Of a stretch of DNA of 64,000 nucleotides, positions 52,975 to 61,810 are shown piece by piece. Source of the DNA: Actinoplanes sp. L3-i22 (GTDB lineage: Bacteria > Actinomycetota > Actinomycetes > Mycobacteriales > Micromonosporaceae); NCBI RefSeq assembly GCF_019704555.1, contig NZ_AP024745.1:8006501-8070500 (forward strand). The letters are read 5' to 3'. Every line of letters begins with the position of its first letter. Positions within the stretch are counted from its first letter, which is position 1. A model generated the notes under the pieces. That model saw nothing but the letters and a program-made list of their open reading frames with translations, searched no databases and was not told the DNA's origin. The position numbers were made by a program, and so were the translations under genes.

Positions 52975-55617
52975 GTGCGCGCCGGACGTGTGGTGAGTGT
53001 GGAGGCGCCCGGGCGCCGCGGTTCGGGCTACCTGATCGCCGGGCGGCTGGTGCTGACCTCGGCCGAGGTCGCGCCGGCGGTCGGCGAGCCGGTGACGATC
53101 GTGCCGGTCTCCTCCGGGCGGTCGTTCCCCGGGGTGGTGACCTGGCGGGGAACGCCGGGCGCGCTGGTCCGGGTCGACGATCCGGGCTGGAGCGACGTGA
53201 GCGACCCGGCCCCGGTGTTCGGGCGGGTCGCCACCGCCCGGGCCGGCCTGCCCGGGGAGACGTGGGGCTCGGCGAGCCGGGAGCGGGTGGCCGGCTCGGT
53301 GAGCTTCGAAGCCGACCGGCTGGTGCTCAGCGCCCCGGACGAGCCGGCCGCCGGCGCCGCGGTGTTCTGCCACGGCCTGCTCGTCGGCGTGGTCGCCGAC
53401 GGCGGGCCCGGGCTGCTCGAAGTGGCGCCGGTCGCCGGGCTGTCCCGGGAGCCGGGCTTCCTCGAGGCGGCCGGGCGGGCCATCCCGCGGCTCGCGCCGG
53501 TTGAGCTGGCCGCCGCCCAGCTGACCGAGCCGGACCAGCCGCGCTCCCCCGCCACGCTGCTCAGCGCCGCCGCCGAGGTGGTCGGCTTCCGCGGCCGGCA
53601 GCAGCTGATCGACGAGCTGGGCGCCTGGTGCTCCGGCGCCGGCTTCGCGACCCTGCTGCTGCACGGCCCGGCCGGGCAGGGCAAGTCCCGGCTCGGTCAC
53701 GAGCTGGCCGGCCGGCTGACCGCGGCCGGCTGGGCCACCCTGTGGCTCGACGAGGCGGCCCCCACCGACGCGCTCGCGGTGCTGGCCGACGTGGTGGTGC
53801 CGCTGCTGGTCGTGGTGGACACCGCGGAGACCCGGCCGGACCAGCTCCGGGCGCTGTTGCAGGCGTGCGCCGGGCACGACGGGACGCGGCCGCTGCGGGT
53901 GCTGCTGCTGGCCCGGACGGCCGGGGACTGGTGGCGGCTGCTGCGTACCGACCCGGCCGCCGAGCGGCTGCTCGACGGCGCGTCCGTGGTGGAGCTGCCG
54001 GTGCTGGACGAGGACCCGGCCGGCCGGGCCGACGCGTACCGGCAGGCGATCCAGGACCTGGCCGGCACGCTCCCGCACGTGCCCGGGTACGCCGTGCACA
54101 ACTGGGCGTCGGTCGCCGCGCGGCTGACCGCCGAGCCGCACGACGCCGGCGGCGAGGCGCTGACCGTGCAGACCACCGCGCTCGCCGACCTGCTCGACGC
54201 GATGTGGCCCGGCCCGGCCGCCGACGGGCGCAAGACCGCCGAGGACCGGGTGCTGGCGCACGAGCAGCGCTACTGGTCGTTCACCGCGGCCTGGCACGGC
54301 CTCGATGTCGCCGAGCCGGCCCTGCAGGACGTGCTCGCCGCGGCGTTCCTGTTCAGCCCGACCGACTCCGAGCAGGCCTACCGGTTCCTGGGCGCGGTCG
54401 CCGACCAGGACCGGCGCAACACACTGCGGGCCTGGCTGGCCGACCTCTACCCGGGCACGAACGGCCGGCCCTGGGGCACGCTGCCGCCGGACCGGCTCGC
54501 CGAGCGCTTCGCCGGGCTGCGCCTGGCCCGCTCCCCGGGTCTGCCCGAGCCGCTGATCCCGGTCGCCACCGACCGCCAGCTGCGGCGGATGCTGGCCGTC
54601 TACGCCCGGCACCCGGGTCTCGCCGAGCGGCTGGTCGACCTGTGCGTCCGGCACGCCGACCGGCTCACCCCGGCCATCGTCGCGACCGCCACCAGCATCG
54701 ACACGCCCGAGCCGCTGCTCGCCGCGCTGCAGCGGATCAGCGCCGACCCGGACACCGACGTGGAGCGGCTGGCGCTGATCGGCGACGGGCTGCCCCGGCT
54801 CAGCCCGCTCGCGGTGGAGATCGCCCAGCGGGTCACCGACCGGCACCGGCAGTCCGGCCGGGCCGCGGAGCTGGCCACCGCGCTCAACAACCTGTCGATC
54901 CGGCTCGGCGACCTGGGCCACAACGGTCCGGCGCTGGCCGCGATCGAGGAGGCCGTCATGATCCACCGGCAGCTCGCCGGGGAGCGGCCGGAGACGTTCG
55001 AGGCGGACCTGGCCCGCTCGCTGGGCAACCTGTCGGTCCGGCTGGGCGAGCTGGAGCAGCCCGAGCCGGGCCTGGCCGCGGCCGAGGAGGCCACCGGGAT
55101 CTACCGGCGGCTCGCCACCCGGCAGCCGGACACGTTCGTACCCGACCTGGCCTCGGCGCTGATGAACCTGTCGCTCAGCCTCGGCGCGCTCGAACAGTTC
55201 CCGGCCGGGCTGGCCGCGATCGAGGAGTCCGTCGACCTGTACGGGCAGCTCGCCACGCACCGGCCGGACACGTACCTGCCGGACCTGGCCGCGGCGCTGA
55301 GCGTGCTCGGGATCAGCCTGGGCAGCCTGGACCGGGACGAGCCGAGCCGGGCGGTGGCCGAGGAGGCCGTCACGATCCGCCGGCAGCTGGTCGCCCAGCG
55401 GCCGGACGCGTTCCTGCCCGGCCTGGCGACCGCGCTGACCGACCTGGCCGTCCGGCACGTCGTGCTCGGCGAGCGGGAGTCGGCGCTGGCCGCGATCGAG
55501 GAGGCGCTCGCCATCCGGCACCAGCTCGTGGAGCGGTCGCCGGCCGCGTTCGGCGAGGATCTGGAGTGGTCGCTGCACGTCCACAAGGTGATCCTGGAGT
55601 CCGCCGCCCCGGAGTGA
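52975..55617 (+). CDS. STAND-type NTPase with inactive trypsin-like domain and TPR repeats
   Basis: This 880-residue protein starts at GTG 52975. Residues 1-160 resemble a trypsin-like protease (GSGYLIAGRLVLTSAEVAP, then AAGAAVFCHGLLVGVV). The position of the catalytic His is Glu31, the position of the catalytic Ser is Ala128, and the Asp is also absent, so it is a pseudo-protease. A P-loop NTPase follows (residues about 205-500), with Walker A HGPAGQGKS and Walker B PLLVVVD, and an AAA-like helical region. Residues about 625-870 form five to six TPR-like repeats (NNLSIRLGDLGHNGPALAAIEEAVMIHRQLA). Such pseudo-protease/NTPase/TPR proteins are known from actinobacterial NTP-dependent conflict or signalling systems. 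No effector gene is recognisable beside it. asnB lies 129 bp downstream. Confidence 0.7.
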   Translation: MRAGRVVSVEAPGRRGSGYLIAGRLVLTSAEVAPAVGEPVTIVPVSSGRSFPGVVTWRGTPGALVRVDDPGWSDVSDPAPVFGRVATARAGLPGETWGSASRERVAGSVSFEADRLVLSAPDEPAAGAAVFCHGLLVGVVADGGPGLLEVAPVAGLSREPGFLEAAGRAIPRLAPVELAAAQLTEPDQPRSPATLLSAAAEVVGFRGRQQLIDELGAWCSGAGFATLLLHGPAGQGKSRLGHELAGRLTAAGWATLWLDEAAPTDALAVLADVVVPLLVVVDTAETRPDQLRALLQACAGHDGTRPLRVLLLARTAGDWWRLLRTDPAAERLLDGASVVELPVLDEDPAGRADAYRQAIQDLAGTLPHVPGYAVHNWASVAARLTAEPHDAGGEALTVQTTALADLLDAMWPGPAADGRKTAEDRVLAHEQRYWSFTAAWHGLDVAEPALQDVLAAAFLFSPTDSEQAYRFLGAVADQDRRNTLRAWLADLYPGTNGRPWGTLPPDRLAERFAGLRLARSPGLPEPLIPVATDRQLRRMLAVYARHPGLAERLVDLCVRHADRLTPAIVATATSIDTPEPLLAALQRISADPDTDVERLALIGDGLPRLSPLAVEIAQRVTDRHRQSGRAAELATALNNLSIRLGDLGHNGPALAAIEEAVMIHRQLAGERPETFEADLARSLGNLSVRLGELEQPEPGLAAAEEATGIYRRLATRQPDTFVPDLASALMNLSLSLGALEQFPAGLAAIEESVDLYGQLATHRPDTYLPDLAAALSVLGISLGSLDRDEPSRAVAEEAVTIRRQLVAQRPDAFLPGLATALTDLAVRHVVLGERESALAAIEEALAIRHQLVERSPAAFGEDLEWSLHVHKVILESAAPE

Positions 55618-55619
55618 AT

Positions 55620-55740
55620 TGTGCGGATCAGGTGAAGAACTTTCACGCGAGGCCGTGCGGGCCCGGAAGCCCGCAGGATCCGCACAGGTTCTTCACGAGC
55701 CGGCCCTACGGTCGCCTCCTCGACCAGGAACACGAGGAGG
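55620..55740 (+). promoter_or_regulatory. Structured 5' leader of asnB (candidate cis-regulatory RNA)
   Basis: Two long complementary pairs interleave: 55620-55629 pairs with 55677-55686 (10 bp) and 55632-55640 pairs with 55688-55696 (9 bp). Their order is a-b-a'-b', so they either form a pseudoknot or compete. A 7-bp hairpin (TGCGGGC-CCGGAA-GCCCGCA, 55656-55675) sits in the middle. GTGAA/TTCAC (55632-55646) gives a local alternative for strand b. Downstream, CCTCCTCG (55715-55722) pairs with CGAGGAGG (55733-55740), burying the ribosome site six bases before the asnB ATG. Confidence 0.65.
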
Positions 55741-55746
55741 CCCGCG

Positions 55747-57654
55747 ATGTGTGGTCTGAGTGCGTACTTCAGCAGCCGGTCCGACGCCGGACCGATCGAC
55801 GAGACGATGGCGGCGGCCTTCGCCGCCGCGCTGGAGAGCATGCGGCACCGGGGGCCGGACGACACCCGGATCGAGCACGGCGACGGCTACGCGCTCGGTT
55901 TCAACCGGCTCGCGATCATCGACCGGGACCATTCGGTGCAGCCGCTGCACTACGCCGACCGCTGGTCGGTGGTGTTCAACGGCGAGATCTACAACTACCG
56001 CGAGCTGCGCGCCGAGCTGATCCGCGACCACCGGGCGAGCTTCGCCACCGACGGGGACTCCGAGGTGCTCGCCGCCGCGTTCCACTACTGGGGCGAGGCG
56101 GCGCTGCCCCGGCTGCGCGGGATGTTCGCGTTCGTCGCCTACGACCACCGGACCGGCACCGTGCACGCCGCCCGGGACGCGTTCGGGGTCAAGCCGCTCT
56201 ACCTGCTGGAGACCGCGGACGGGCTGTGGCTGGCCAGCGAGCGCAAGGCCCTCGACCCGTTCGCGGCGCCGGCCGGGGGCGCGCTGAACACCGACGCGGT
56301 CGGGCACTACCTGACGTTCCAGTACGTACCGGACCCGATCACCCTGCACCGGCACATCCGCCGCCTCCCGCCGGGCCACCGCCTGGTCTGGACGCCGGGC
56401 GGCGGGGTCCGCGAGCACCGCTGGTTCCGGCCGTCACTGCGGCCGCTGCGCCTGCAGCCGGCGGCCGCTCACCAGGCCATCCAGGACGCGTTGCGGGCCA
56501 GTGTCCGGACCCACCTGCACGCCGACGTCCCGGTCGGCACGTTCCTGTCCAGCGGCGTCGACTCCTCCGCGGTCGCGGCGCTCGCCGCCGAGGCCCGGCC
56601 GGGCATCCACGCGTTCACCGCCGGGTTCGCCGCCGACGGGTACTCCGAGATCGAGATCGCCCAGGACACCGCGAACCAGCTCGGCATCCCGCTGACCCCG
56701 ACCGTGGTCACCGACGAGCAGGTGCTCGCCGAGCTGCCCCGGATCGTGCAGCTGCTCGACGACCCGGTGGCCGACCCGTCGCTGATCCCGCTCTACTTCC
56801 TGGCCCGCACCGCCGCGCGGTACGTGACCGTGGTGCTCTCCGGCGAGGGCGCCGACGAGCTGTTCGGCGGGTACACGATCTACCGCGAGCCGCTGTCGCT
56901 GGCCGGCGTCGACCGGCTGCCGCAGGGCGTCAAGCGCGGCCTGAAGCACCTCGCGCACGCGCTGCCCGAGGGCGTGAAGGGCCGCTCGTTCCTGGAGCGC
57001 GGGACCACCCCGATCGAGCAGCGCTACTACGGCAATGCCCGGATCTTCGATCCGGAGGAGAAGGCGCGGCTCATGCGCTTCACCGCCGAGCCGCACACGG
57101 CGATCACCTCCCGGCTGTACGCGGAGACCGCCGACGTGGACGAGGTGGCCTCCATGCAGTACGTGGACCTGCACACCTGGCTGCCCGGCGACATCCTGGT
57201 CAAGGCCGACCGGATGTCGATGGCGCACAGCCTGGAGCTGCGGGTGCCGTTCCTGGACCAGCAGGTCTACGCCGCCGCGGCCGGGCTGTCGACCGAGCTG
57301 AAGCTGCCGCACGGCTCCCGCACCACCAAGGCGGCGCTGCGCGAGGCGATGCGCGGGATCGTCCCGGAGTCCGTGCGGGACCGGCCCAAACTGGGCTTCC
57401 CGACTCCGACCCGGCTGTGGCTGCGCGGCGTGATCGGCGACTGGGTGGACCACCTGTTCGCCACCTCGCAGACCGGCCACCTGCTGGACCTGGAGTACGC
57501 CCGCGGCCTGCTCGCCGAGCACCGGGCCGGGACGGCGGACCGGTCCCGCAAGGTGTGGACGGTCGCGATGTTCTGCCTCTGGCACGCGATCAACGTGGAG
57601 CGGACGATCGTGGTCCCGCAGCCGGCGGCGGAACGGGTCATGACGACCTACTGA
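55747..57654 (+). CDS. asnB: Glutamine-hydrolysing asparagine synthetase
   Basis: This 635-residue enzyme makes asparagine from aspartate, ATP and glutamine. Cys2 (MCGLSAYF) is the glutaminase nucleophile. The N-terminal Ntn domain has RHRGPDDT and VVFNGEIYNYRELR. The synthetase domain has the PP-loop LSSGVDSS, then VVLSGEGADELFGGY and LPGDILVKADRMSMAHSLELRVPFLD. It is the large asnB type rather than an antibiotic-pathway variant, though such variants look similar. The ribosome site GAGGAGG lies within a perfect 8-bp hairpin, so translation is likely regulated by the leader. It is followed by a strong terminator. Confidence 0.93.
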   Translation: MCGLSAYFSSRSDAGPIDETMAAAFAAALESMRHRGPDDTRIEHGDGYALGFNRLAIIDRDHSVQPLHYADRWSVVFNGEIYNYRELRAELIRDHRASFATDGDSEVLAAAFHYWGEAALPRLRGMFAFVAYDHRTGTVHAARDAFGVKPLYLLETADGLWLASERKALDPFAAPAGGALNTDAVGHYLTFQYVPDPITLHRHIRRLPPGHRLVWTPGGGVREHRWFRPSLRPLRLQPAAAHQAIQDALRASVRTHLHADVPVGTFLSSGVDSSAVAALAAEARPGIHAFTAGFAADGYSEIEIAQDTANQLGIPLTPTVVTDEQVLAELPRIVQLLDDPVADPSLIPLYFLARTAARYVTVVLSGEGADELFGGYTIYREPLSLAGVDRLPQGVKRGLKHLAHALPEGVKGRSFLERGTTPIEQRYYGNARIFDPEEKARLMRFTAEPHTAITSRLYAETADVDEVASMQYVDLHTWLPGDILVKADRMSMAHSLELRVPFLDQQVYAAAAGLSTELKLPHGSRTTKAALREAMRGIVPESVRDRPKLGFPTPTRLWLRGVIGDWVDHLFATSQTGHLLDLEYARGLLAEHRAGTADRSRKVWTVAMFCLWHAINVERTIVVPQPAAERVMTTY

Positions 57655-57667
57655 GACCTTCCCGAAC

Positions 57668-57705
57668 GGCGGCGCCGTCCCGCCTCCCCGCGGGGCGGCG
57701 CCGCT
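57668..57705 (+). terminator. Strong hairpin terminator after asnB
   Basis: A 15-bp stem (57669-57683 with 57690-57704, one G-U pair) closes the six-base loop CTCCCC. It starts 14 bases after the asnB stop and is followed by TTCC. Confidence 0.7.
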
Positions 57706-57721
57706 TCCATCGACGTACGTA

Positions 57722-57757
57722 TTGAGAAGAAGTCTTTGCATTGATATCTTCTCATGC
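57722..57757 (+). promoter_or_regulatory. Leaderless promoter with overlapping inverted-repeat operator
   Basis: TTGAGA (57722-57727), 17 bases, then TATCTT (57745-57750) form a good promoter, with transcription expected at about 57757, i.e. at the ATG 57758. The inverted arms GAGAAGA (57724-57730) and TCTTCTC (57747-57753), 16 bp apart, overlay both promoter boxes and are a likely operator for the HTH regulator encoded there. Confidence 0.6.
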
Positions 57758-58339
57758 ATGACCGATCGCTCTCCGGGAGCGCCGCGGGTTCTCGACGTGG
57801 ACTCCCTCAAAGCCCTGGCCCACACGCTGCGGCAACAGATGCTCGCGCGGCTGCAGCGGGAGGGCCCGGCCACCTCGGCCGAGCTGGCCGCCGAGTTCGG
57901 CGCCGACCGCGGGGCCACCAGTTATCACCTGCGCCAGCTCGAACGGTTCGGGTTCATCGAGGAGGACACCGGCCGGTCGGCCGGGCGGCGGCGGTTCTGG
58001 AAGGCCGTCCCGCAGGACCTGCGGCTGCCGCGCCGGTCCGACGACCCCGCGGTCGCGGCCGCCGCCGAGGAGGTCGGCCGGCAGTGGTTCGAGCGCGGCC
58101 GGCACGAGCTCGACGACTACCTGCGCAACCGCGAGTCGTTCGGCGAGTGGGCCGAGGCCGTCATGCACTCGTACGGCAGCACCCGGCTCACCCCGGACGA
58201 GCTGAAGCAGTTCGCCGAGGAGTACATCGCGTTCCTCAAGACCTGGCACCGCGGTCCCGGCGAGGACAGCCCCGGCGCCCGATCGATCACCGTCCTGTTC
58301 AACGCGTTCCCCAGCCCCGACGGGCGGGCCGAGGCATGA
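57758..58339 (+). CDS. ArsR-like winged-helix regulator of the adjacent MFS gene
   Basis: This 193-residue protein starts at ATG 57758. The N-terminal winged HTH is LDVDSLKALAHTLRQQMLARLQREGPATSAELAAEFGADRGATSYHLRQLERFGFIEED, an ArsR/HTH_20-type domain. The wing GRSAGRRRFWKA follows. The helical C-terminal part (WFERGRHELDDYLRNRESFGEW, TPDELKQFAEEYIAFLKTW) probably dimerises or senses a ligand. Its last base pairs overlap the MFS start (ATGA), so the two are co-expressed. The operator over its own promoter points to autorepression. Confidence 0.88.
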   Translation: MTDRSPGAPRVLDVDSLKALAHTLRQQMLARLQREGPATSAELAAEFGADRGATSYHLRQLERFGFIEEDTGRSAGRRRFWKAVPQDLRLPRRSDDPAVAAAAEEVGRQWFERGRHELDDYLRNRESFGEWAEAVMHSYGSTRLTPDELKQFAEEYIAFLKTWHRGPGEDSPGARSITVLFNAFPSPDGRAEA

Positions 58340-59568
58340 GCACCTCGCTGTGGCGCAACCGGGACTTCACCGCGCTCTGGGCCGGGCAGGTGGTGTCCGC
58401 GCTCGGGGCGTCGATCACCAGCACCGCGATGCCGCTGCTGGTGCTGGCCACCACCGGGTCACCGCGGGACGCCGGGCTGGTCGGGGCGGCCGGGACGCTG
58501 CCGTTCCTGGTCGGCAACCTGCCCGCCGGGGCGCTCGTGGACCGGTGGAACCGGCACCGGATCCTGCTGGTCAGTGAGCTGCTCGCGGCCCTGGCGGTGG
58601 TGACCGTGCCGCTCGCGATCTGGGCCGGGCGGTTGAGTGTGGGCCAGATGTGCGCGGTCGCGTTCGTACAGGGAATGTGTTTCGCGTTTTTCAGTCTTGC
58701 CGAACGCGCCGCCCTCCCGCGGGTCGTCCCGGGTGAGTAACTGGCCACCGCGATGGCGCACAACGAGGCCCGCAGCCGCGGCGCGACCCTGGCCGGGCCG
58801 CCGCTCGGCGGCCTGCTGTTCGCGGCCGGCCGGGCGCTGCCGTTCCTGGTGGACACGATCACCTATCTGGTCTCGGCCGCCGCGCTGCTCTGGGTGCGCC
58901 GCGATCTGAGCAGCGACAATCCGCCGAAGGAGCCGCTCTGGCGGTCGGCGGCCGACGGGCTGCGCTGGGTGTGGCGGTTCCCGCTGATCCGCGCCGGGAT
59001 CCTGCTGGTCGCCGCGAGCAACCTGGTCTTCCAGGCGCTGGTCCTGGTCCTGGTGGTGCTCGCCGGGCAGCGCGGGGCGAGCCCGGCCGCGATCGGCGTG
59101 ATGCTCAGCGTCTACAGCTCCGGTGGGCTGCTCGGCGCGATCGCCGCCGGCCGGCTGCACAAGCATCTCCAGCCGCGCACCGTGATCATCGGGGTGAACT
59201 GGGTGTGGGCCGCGCTGCTGCCGCTGTTCGCGGTCGCCGGCGCGCCCTGGCAGCTGGGGCTGATCGGCGCCGCGACCGCGTTCGTCGGCCCGCTGTGGAA
59301 CGTGGTGATCGGTACCTACGCGGTCACGCTGGTGCCGAACGAGCTGCTGGGCCGGGTGAACAGCGCCGGCATGGCGCTGTCCTGGGGCGTGCTGCCGCTG
59401 GGCTCGCTGGCCGCCGGCTTCCTGCTGGACGGGGTCGGCCCGATCGGCGCGGTCTGGGCGCTGTCCGGGTTCATGCTGCTCACCGCGGTGCTCGGGACGC
59501 TCAGCCGGGCCGTCCGCGGGGCGCCGCCGCTGGTCAGCTCACATACTCCCGAAGATGCTGTGCGGTGA
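58336..59568 (+). pseudogene. MFS exporter interrupted by one in-frame TAA
   Basis: From ATG 58336 (overlapping the regulator stop) the frame codes MSTSLWRNRDFTALWAGQVV and the first helices, then meets TAA at 58738-58740 and continues in the same frame to 59568. Without that stop it would be a 410-residue, 12-helix MFS exporter of the enterobactin/multidrug type, a normal length. At the break the peptide reads LPRVVPGE-stop-LATAMAHNEARSRGAT, where relatives usually have Gln in EQLATAM. A CAA or CAG codon would restore it. ATG 58753 could restart translation of helices 5-12 alone. The 3' end overlaps the convergent UvrA-like gene by 35 bp. Confidence 0.8.
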
Positions 59569-61810
59569 GCGTGTCCGACTTGGCGATCAACTCGTGCGGC
59601 GTGCCGGTGAAGACCACCTGGCCGCCGTCCTGCCCGGCGCCCGGCCCCAGGTCGATGATCCAGTCGGCGTGGGCCATCACCGCCAGGTGATGCTCGATCA
59701 CCACCACCGTGTTGCCGGTGTCGACGAGCCGGTCCAGCAGCGCCAGCAACTGGTCGACGTCGGCCAGGTGCAGGCCGCTGGTCGGCTCGTCGAGCAGGTA
59801 CGTCGCCGGACTCCCGCCCATGTGCACGGCCAACTTGAGCCGCTGCCGCTCCCCGCCGGAGAGCGTGTTGAGCGGCTGCCCGAGGGTCAGGTAGCCGAGC
59901 CCGACCGCGGCCAGCCGGTCCAGGATCGTCCGCGCGTTCTTCTCGGTGAAGAACTCGAGGGCCGCACTGACCGGCATCGCGAGGACCTCGCTGATGTCCC
60001 GGTCGCGCAGCTTGTACTCGAGGACCTTGGCGGTGAAGCGGCGCCCCTCGCACTCCTCGCAGACGCTGGCGACACCGGCCATCATCGCCAGGTCCAGGTA
60101 GACCAGGCCGATGCCCTTGCAGTTCGGGCAGGCGCCCTCCGAGTTCGCGCTGAACAGGGCGGCCTTGACCTTGTTAGCCTTGGCGAACGCGGACCGGACG
60201 GCGTCGAGCAGGCCGGTGTAGGTGGCCGGGTTGCTGCGCCGGGAGCCGCGGATCGCGGCCTGGTCGACGACGATCACGCCGGCGCGTTTCGGTAAGGACC
60301 CGTAGAGCAGCGAGCTCTTGCCCGAGCCGGCCACGCCGGTCACCACGGTCAGGATGCCGAGCGGGATGTCCACGTCGACGTCCCGCAGGTTGTGGGCGTT
60401 CGCACCGCGGATCGGCAGCGTGCTGGATTTTTCGCGACAAGTCTCTTTGAGGGCGATCTTGTGGCTCAGGTAACGACCGGTCAGAGTGCCTGAAGCGCGC
60501 AGATCGGTCACCGCGCCTTCGAACTGCACCCGGCCACCCGCCGGGCCGGCCCCCGGACCGAGATCGACCACGTGGTCGGCGATCGCGATCGTCTCCGGCT
60601 TGTGCTCCACGACCAGGACCGTGTTGCCCTTGTCCCGCAGTCGCAGCAGCAGTCTGTTCATCCGCTGGATGTCGTGCGGGTGCAGGCCGACGGTGGGTTC
60701 GTCGAAGACGTAGGTGATGTCGGTGAGCGACGACCCGAGGTGCCGGACCATCTTGACCCGCTGCGCCTCACCACCCGACAGGGTGGCCGACTCCCGGTCC
60801 AGCGACAGGTAGCCCAGACCGATCTCGACCAGCGACTCCAGGGTGTGCCGCAGACCGCGGACCACCGGCGCGACGGACGGCTCGGTGACCCCGGCGAGGA
60901 ACTCGGCCAGGTCGCTGACCTGCATGGCCGCGGCCTCGGCGATGTTGCGCCCACCGATCCGGGACTCCAGGACGGCCGGCTTGAGCCGGGCGCCGGCGCA
61001 GTCCGGGCAGGTGGTGAACGTGGCGACCCGGTCGATGAAGGTACGGATGTGCGGCTGCGCCGACTCCCGCTCCTTCGCCAGGTACATCCGCTGGACCTTG
61101 AGGACCAGACCCTCGTACGTCGTGTTGACCCCGGCGATCCGCAGCTTGACCGCGGGCTTGTAGAGGAAGTCGTCCCACTCCTGCTCGCTGAAGTCGCGCA
61201 GCGGCTTGTCCGGGTCGAACAGCCCGGAGTCGGCGAAGCCGCGCACGTACCAGCCGCCGACGGTGAAGTTCGGGACCGTGATCGCACCCTGGTTGATCGA
61301 CTTCTCCCGGTCGACCAGGCCGTCCACGTCGATGCTCGACACCCGGCCCAGCCCCTCGCACGCCGGGCACATGCCCTCGGCGTTGAACGAGTAGGCCAGC
61401 GCGCTGCCGGCGCTCGGCGCGCCCAGCCGGGAGAACAGGATCCGCAACATCGTGTACGCGTCGGTGACCGTGCCGAGCGTGGACCGGGCGTTCGCGCCCA
61501 TCCGCTCCTGGTCCACCACGATCGCGGCGCTCAGATTGTGCAGCGCGTCCACGTCCGGCCGCGCCGGGCTGCCCATGAACGACTGGAGGAAGGCCGAATA
61601 GGTCTCGTTGATCAACCGCTGGGACTCGGCCGCGATGGTGCCGAAGACCAGGGACGACTTGCCCGAGCCGGAGACCCCGGTGAAGACGGTGAGCTGGTGT
61701 TTCGGGATGTCGAGCGAGATGTCGCGAAGGTTGTTCTCACGCGCCCCGCGAACCTGGATGAGGTCGTGCCGGCCGGGGGTCGGATGCTCTGGGTCGGGGT
61801 CAGCCTGCAC
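59534..61810 (-). CDS. UvrA-like ABC protein (UvrA2/DrrC type)
   Basis: This 758-residue protein has two ABC modules: Walker A TGVSGSGKSSLVFG with signature LSGGEAQRVK and Walker B YVFDEPTVGLH; then TGVAGSGKSSLLYG with LSGGERQRLK and YLLDEPTSGLH. Zinc-binding Cys pairs are CPACEGLG and CPNCKGIG, with further Cys in TTCPDCAG and VCEECEG. It is shorter than housekeeping UvrA (about 950) and lacks the UvrB-binding region, as in UvrA2/DrrC proteins linked to resistance to DNA-binding drugs. GTG 61810 overlaps the 3' end of the MerR gene by 11 bases. It probably binds damaged or drug-loaded DNA. Confidence 0.88.
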   Translation of the reverse strand: MQADPDPEHPTPGRHDLIQVRGARENNLRDISLDIPKHQLTVFTGVSGSGKSSLVFGTIAAESQRLINETYSAFLQSFMGSPARPDVDALHNLSAAIVVDQERMGANARSTLGTVTDAYTMLRILFSRLGAPSAGSALAYSFNAEGMCPACEGLGRVSSIDVDGLVDREKSINQGAITVPNFTVGGWYVRGFADSGLFDPDKPLRDFSEQEWDDFLYKPAVKLRIAGVNTTYEGLVLKVQRMYLAKERESAQPHIRTFIDRVATFTTCPDCAGARLKPAVLESRIGGRNIAEAAAMQVSDLAEFLAGVTEPSVAPVVRGLRHTLESLVEIGLGYLSLDRESATLSGGEAQRVKMVRHLGSSLTDITYVFDEPTVGLHPHDIQRMNRLLLRLRDKGNTVLVVEHKPETIAIADHVVDLGPGAGPAGGRVQFEGAVTDLRASGTLTGRYLSHKIALKETCREKSSTLPIRGANAHNLRDVDVDIPLGILTVVTGVAGSGKSSLLYGSLPKRAGVIVVDQAAIRGSRRSNPATYTGLLDAVRSAFAKANKVKAALFSANSEGACPNCKGIGLVYLDLAMMAGVASVCEECEGRRFTAKVLEYKLRDRDISEVLAMPVSAALEFFTEKNARTILDRLAAVGLGYLTLGQPLNTLSGGERQRLKLAVHMGGSPATYLLDEPTSGLHLADVDQLLALLDRLVDTGNTVVVIEHHLAVMAHADWIIDLGPGAGQDGGQVVFTGTPHELIAKSDTLTAQHLREYVS

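Noticed and set aside
52831..55584. A 917-codon minus-strand open frame opposite the STAND/TPR gene
   Set aside because: Shadow of the third-codon GC bias; only the plus frame has P-loop and TPR patterns.
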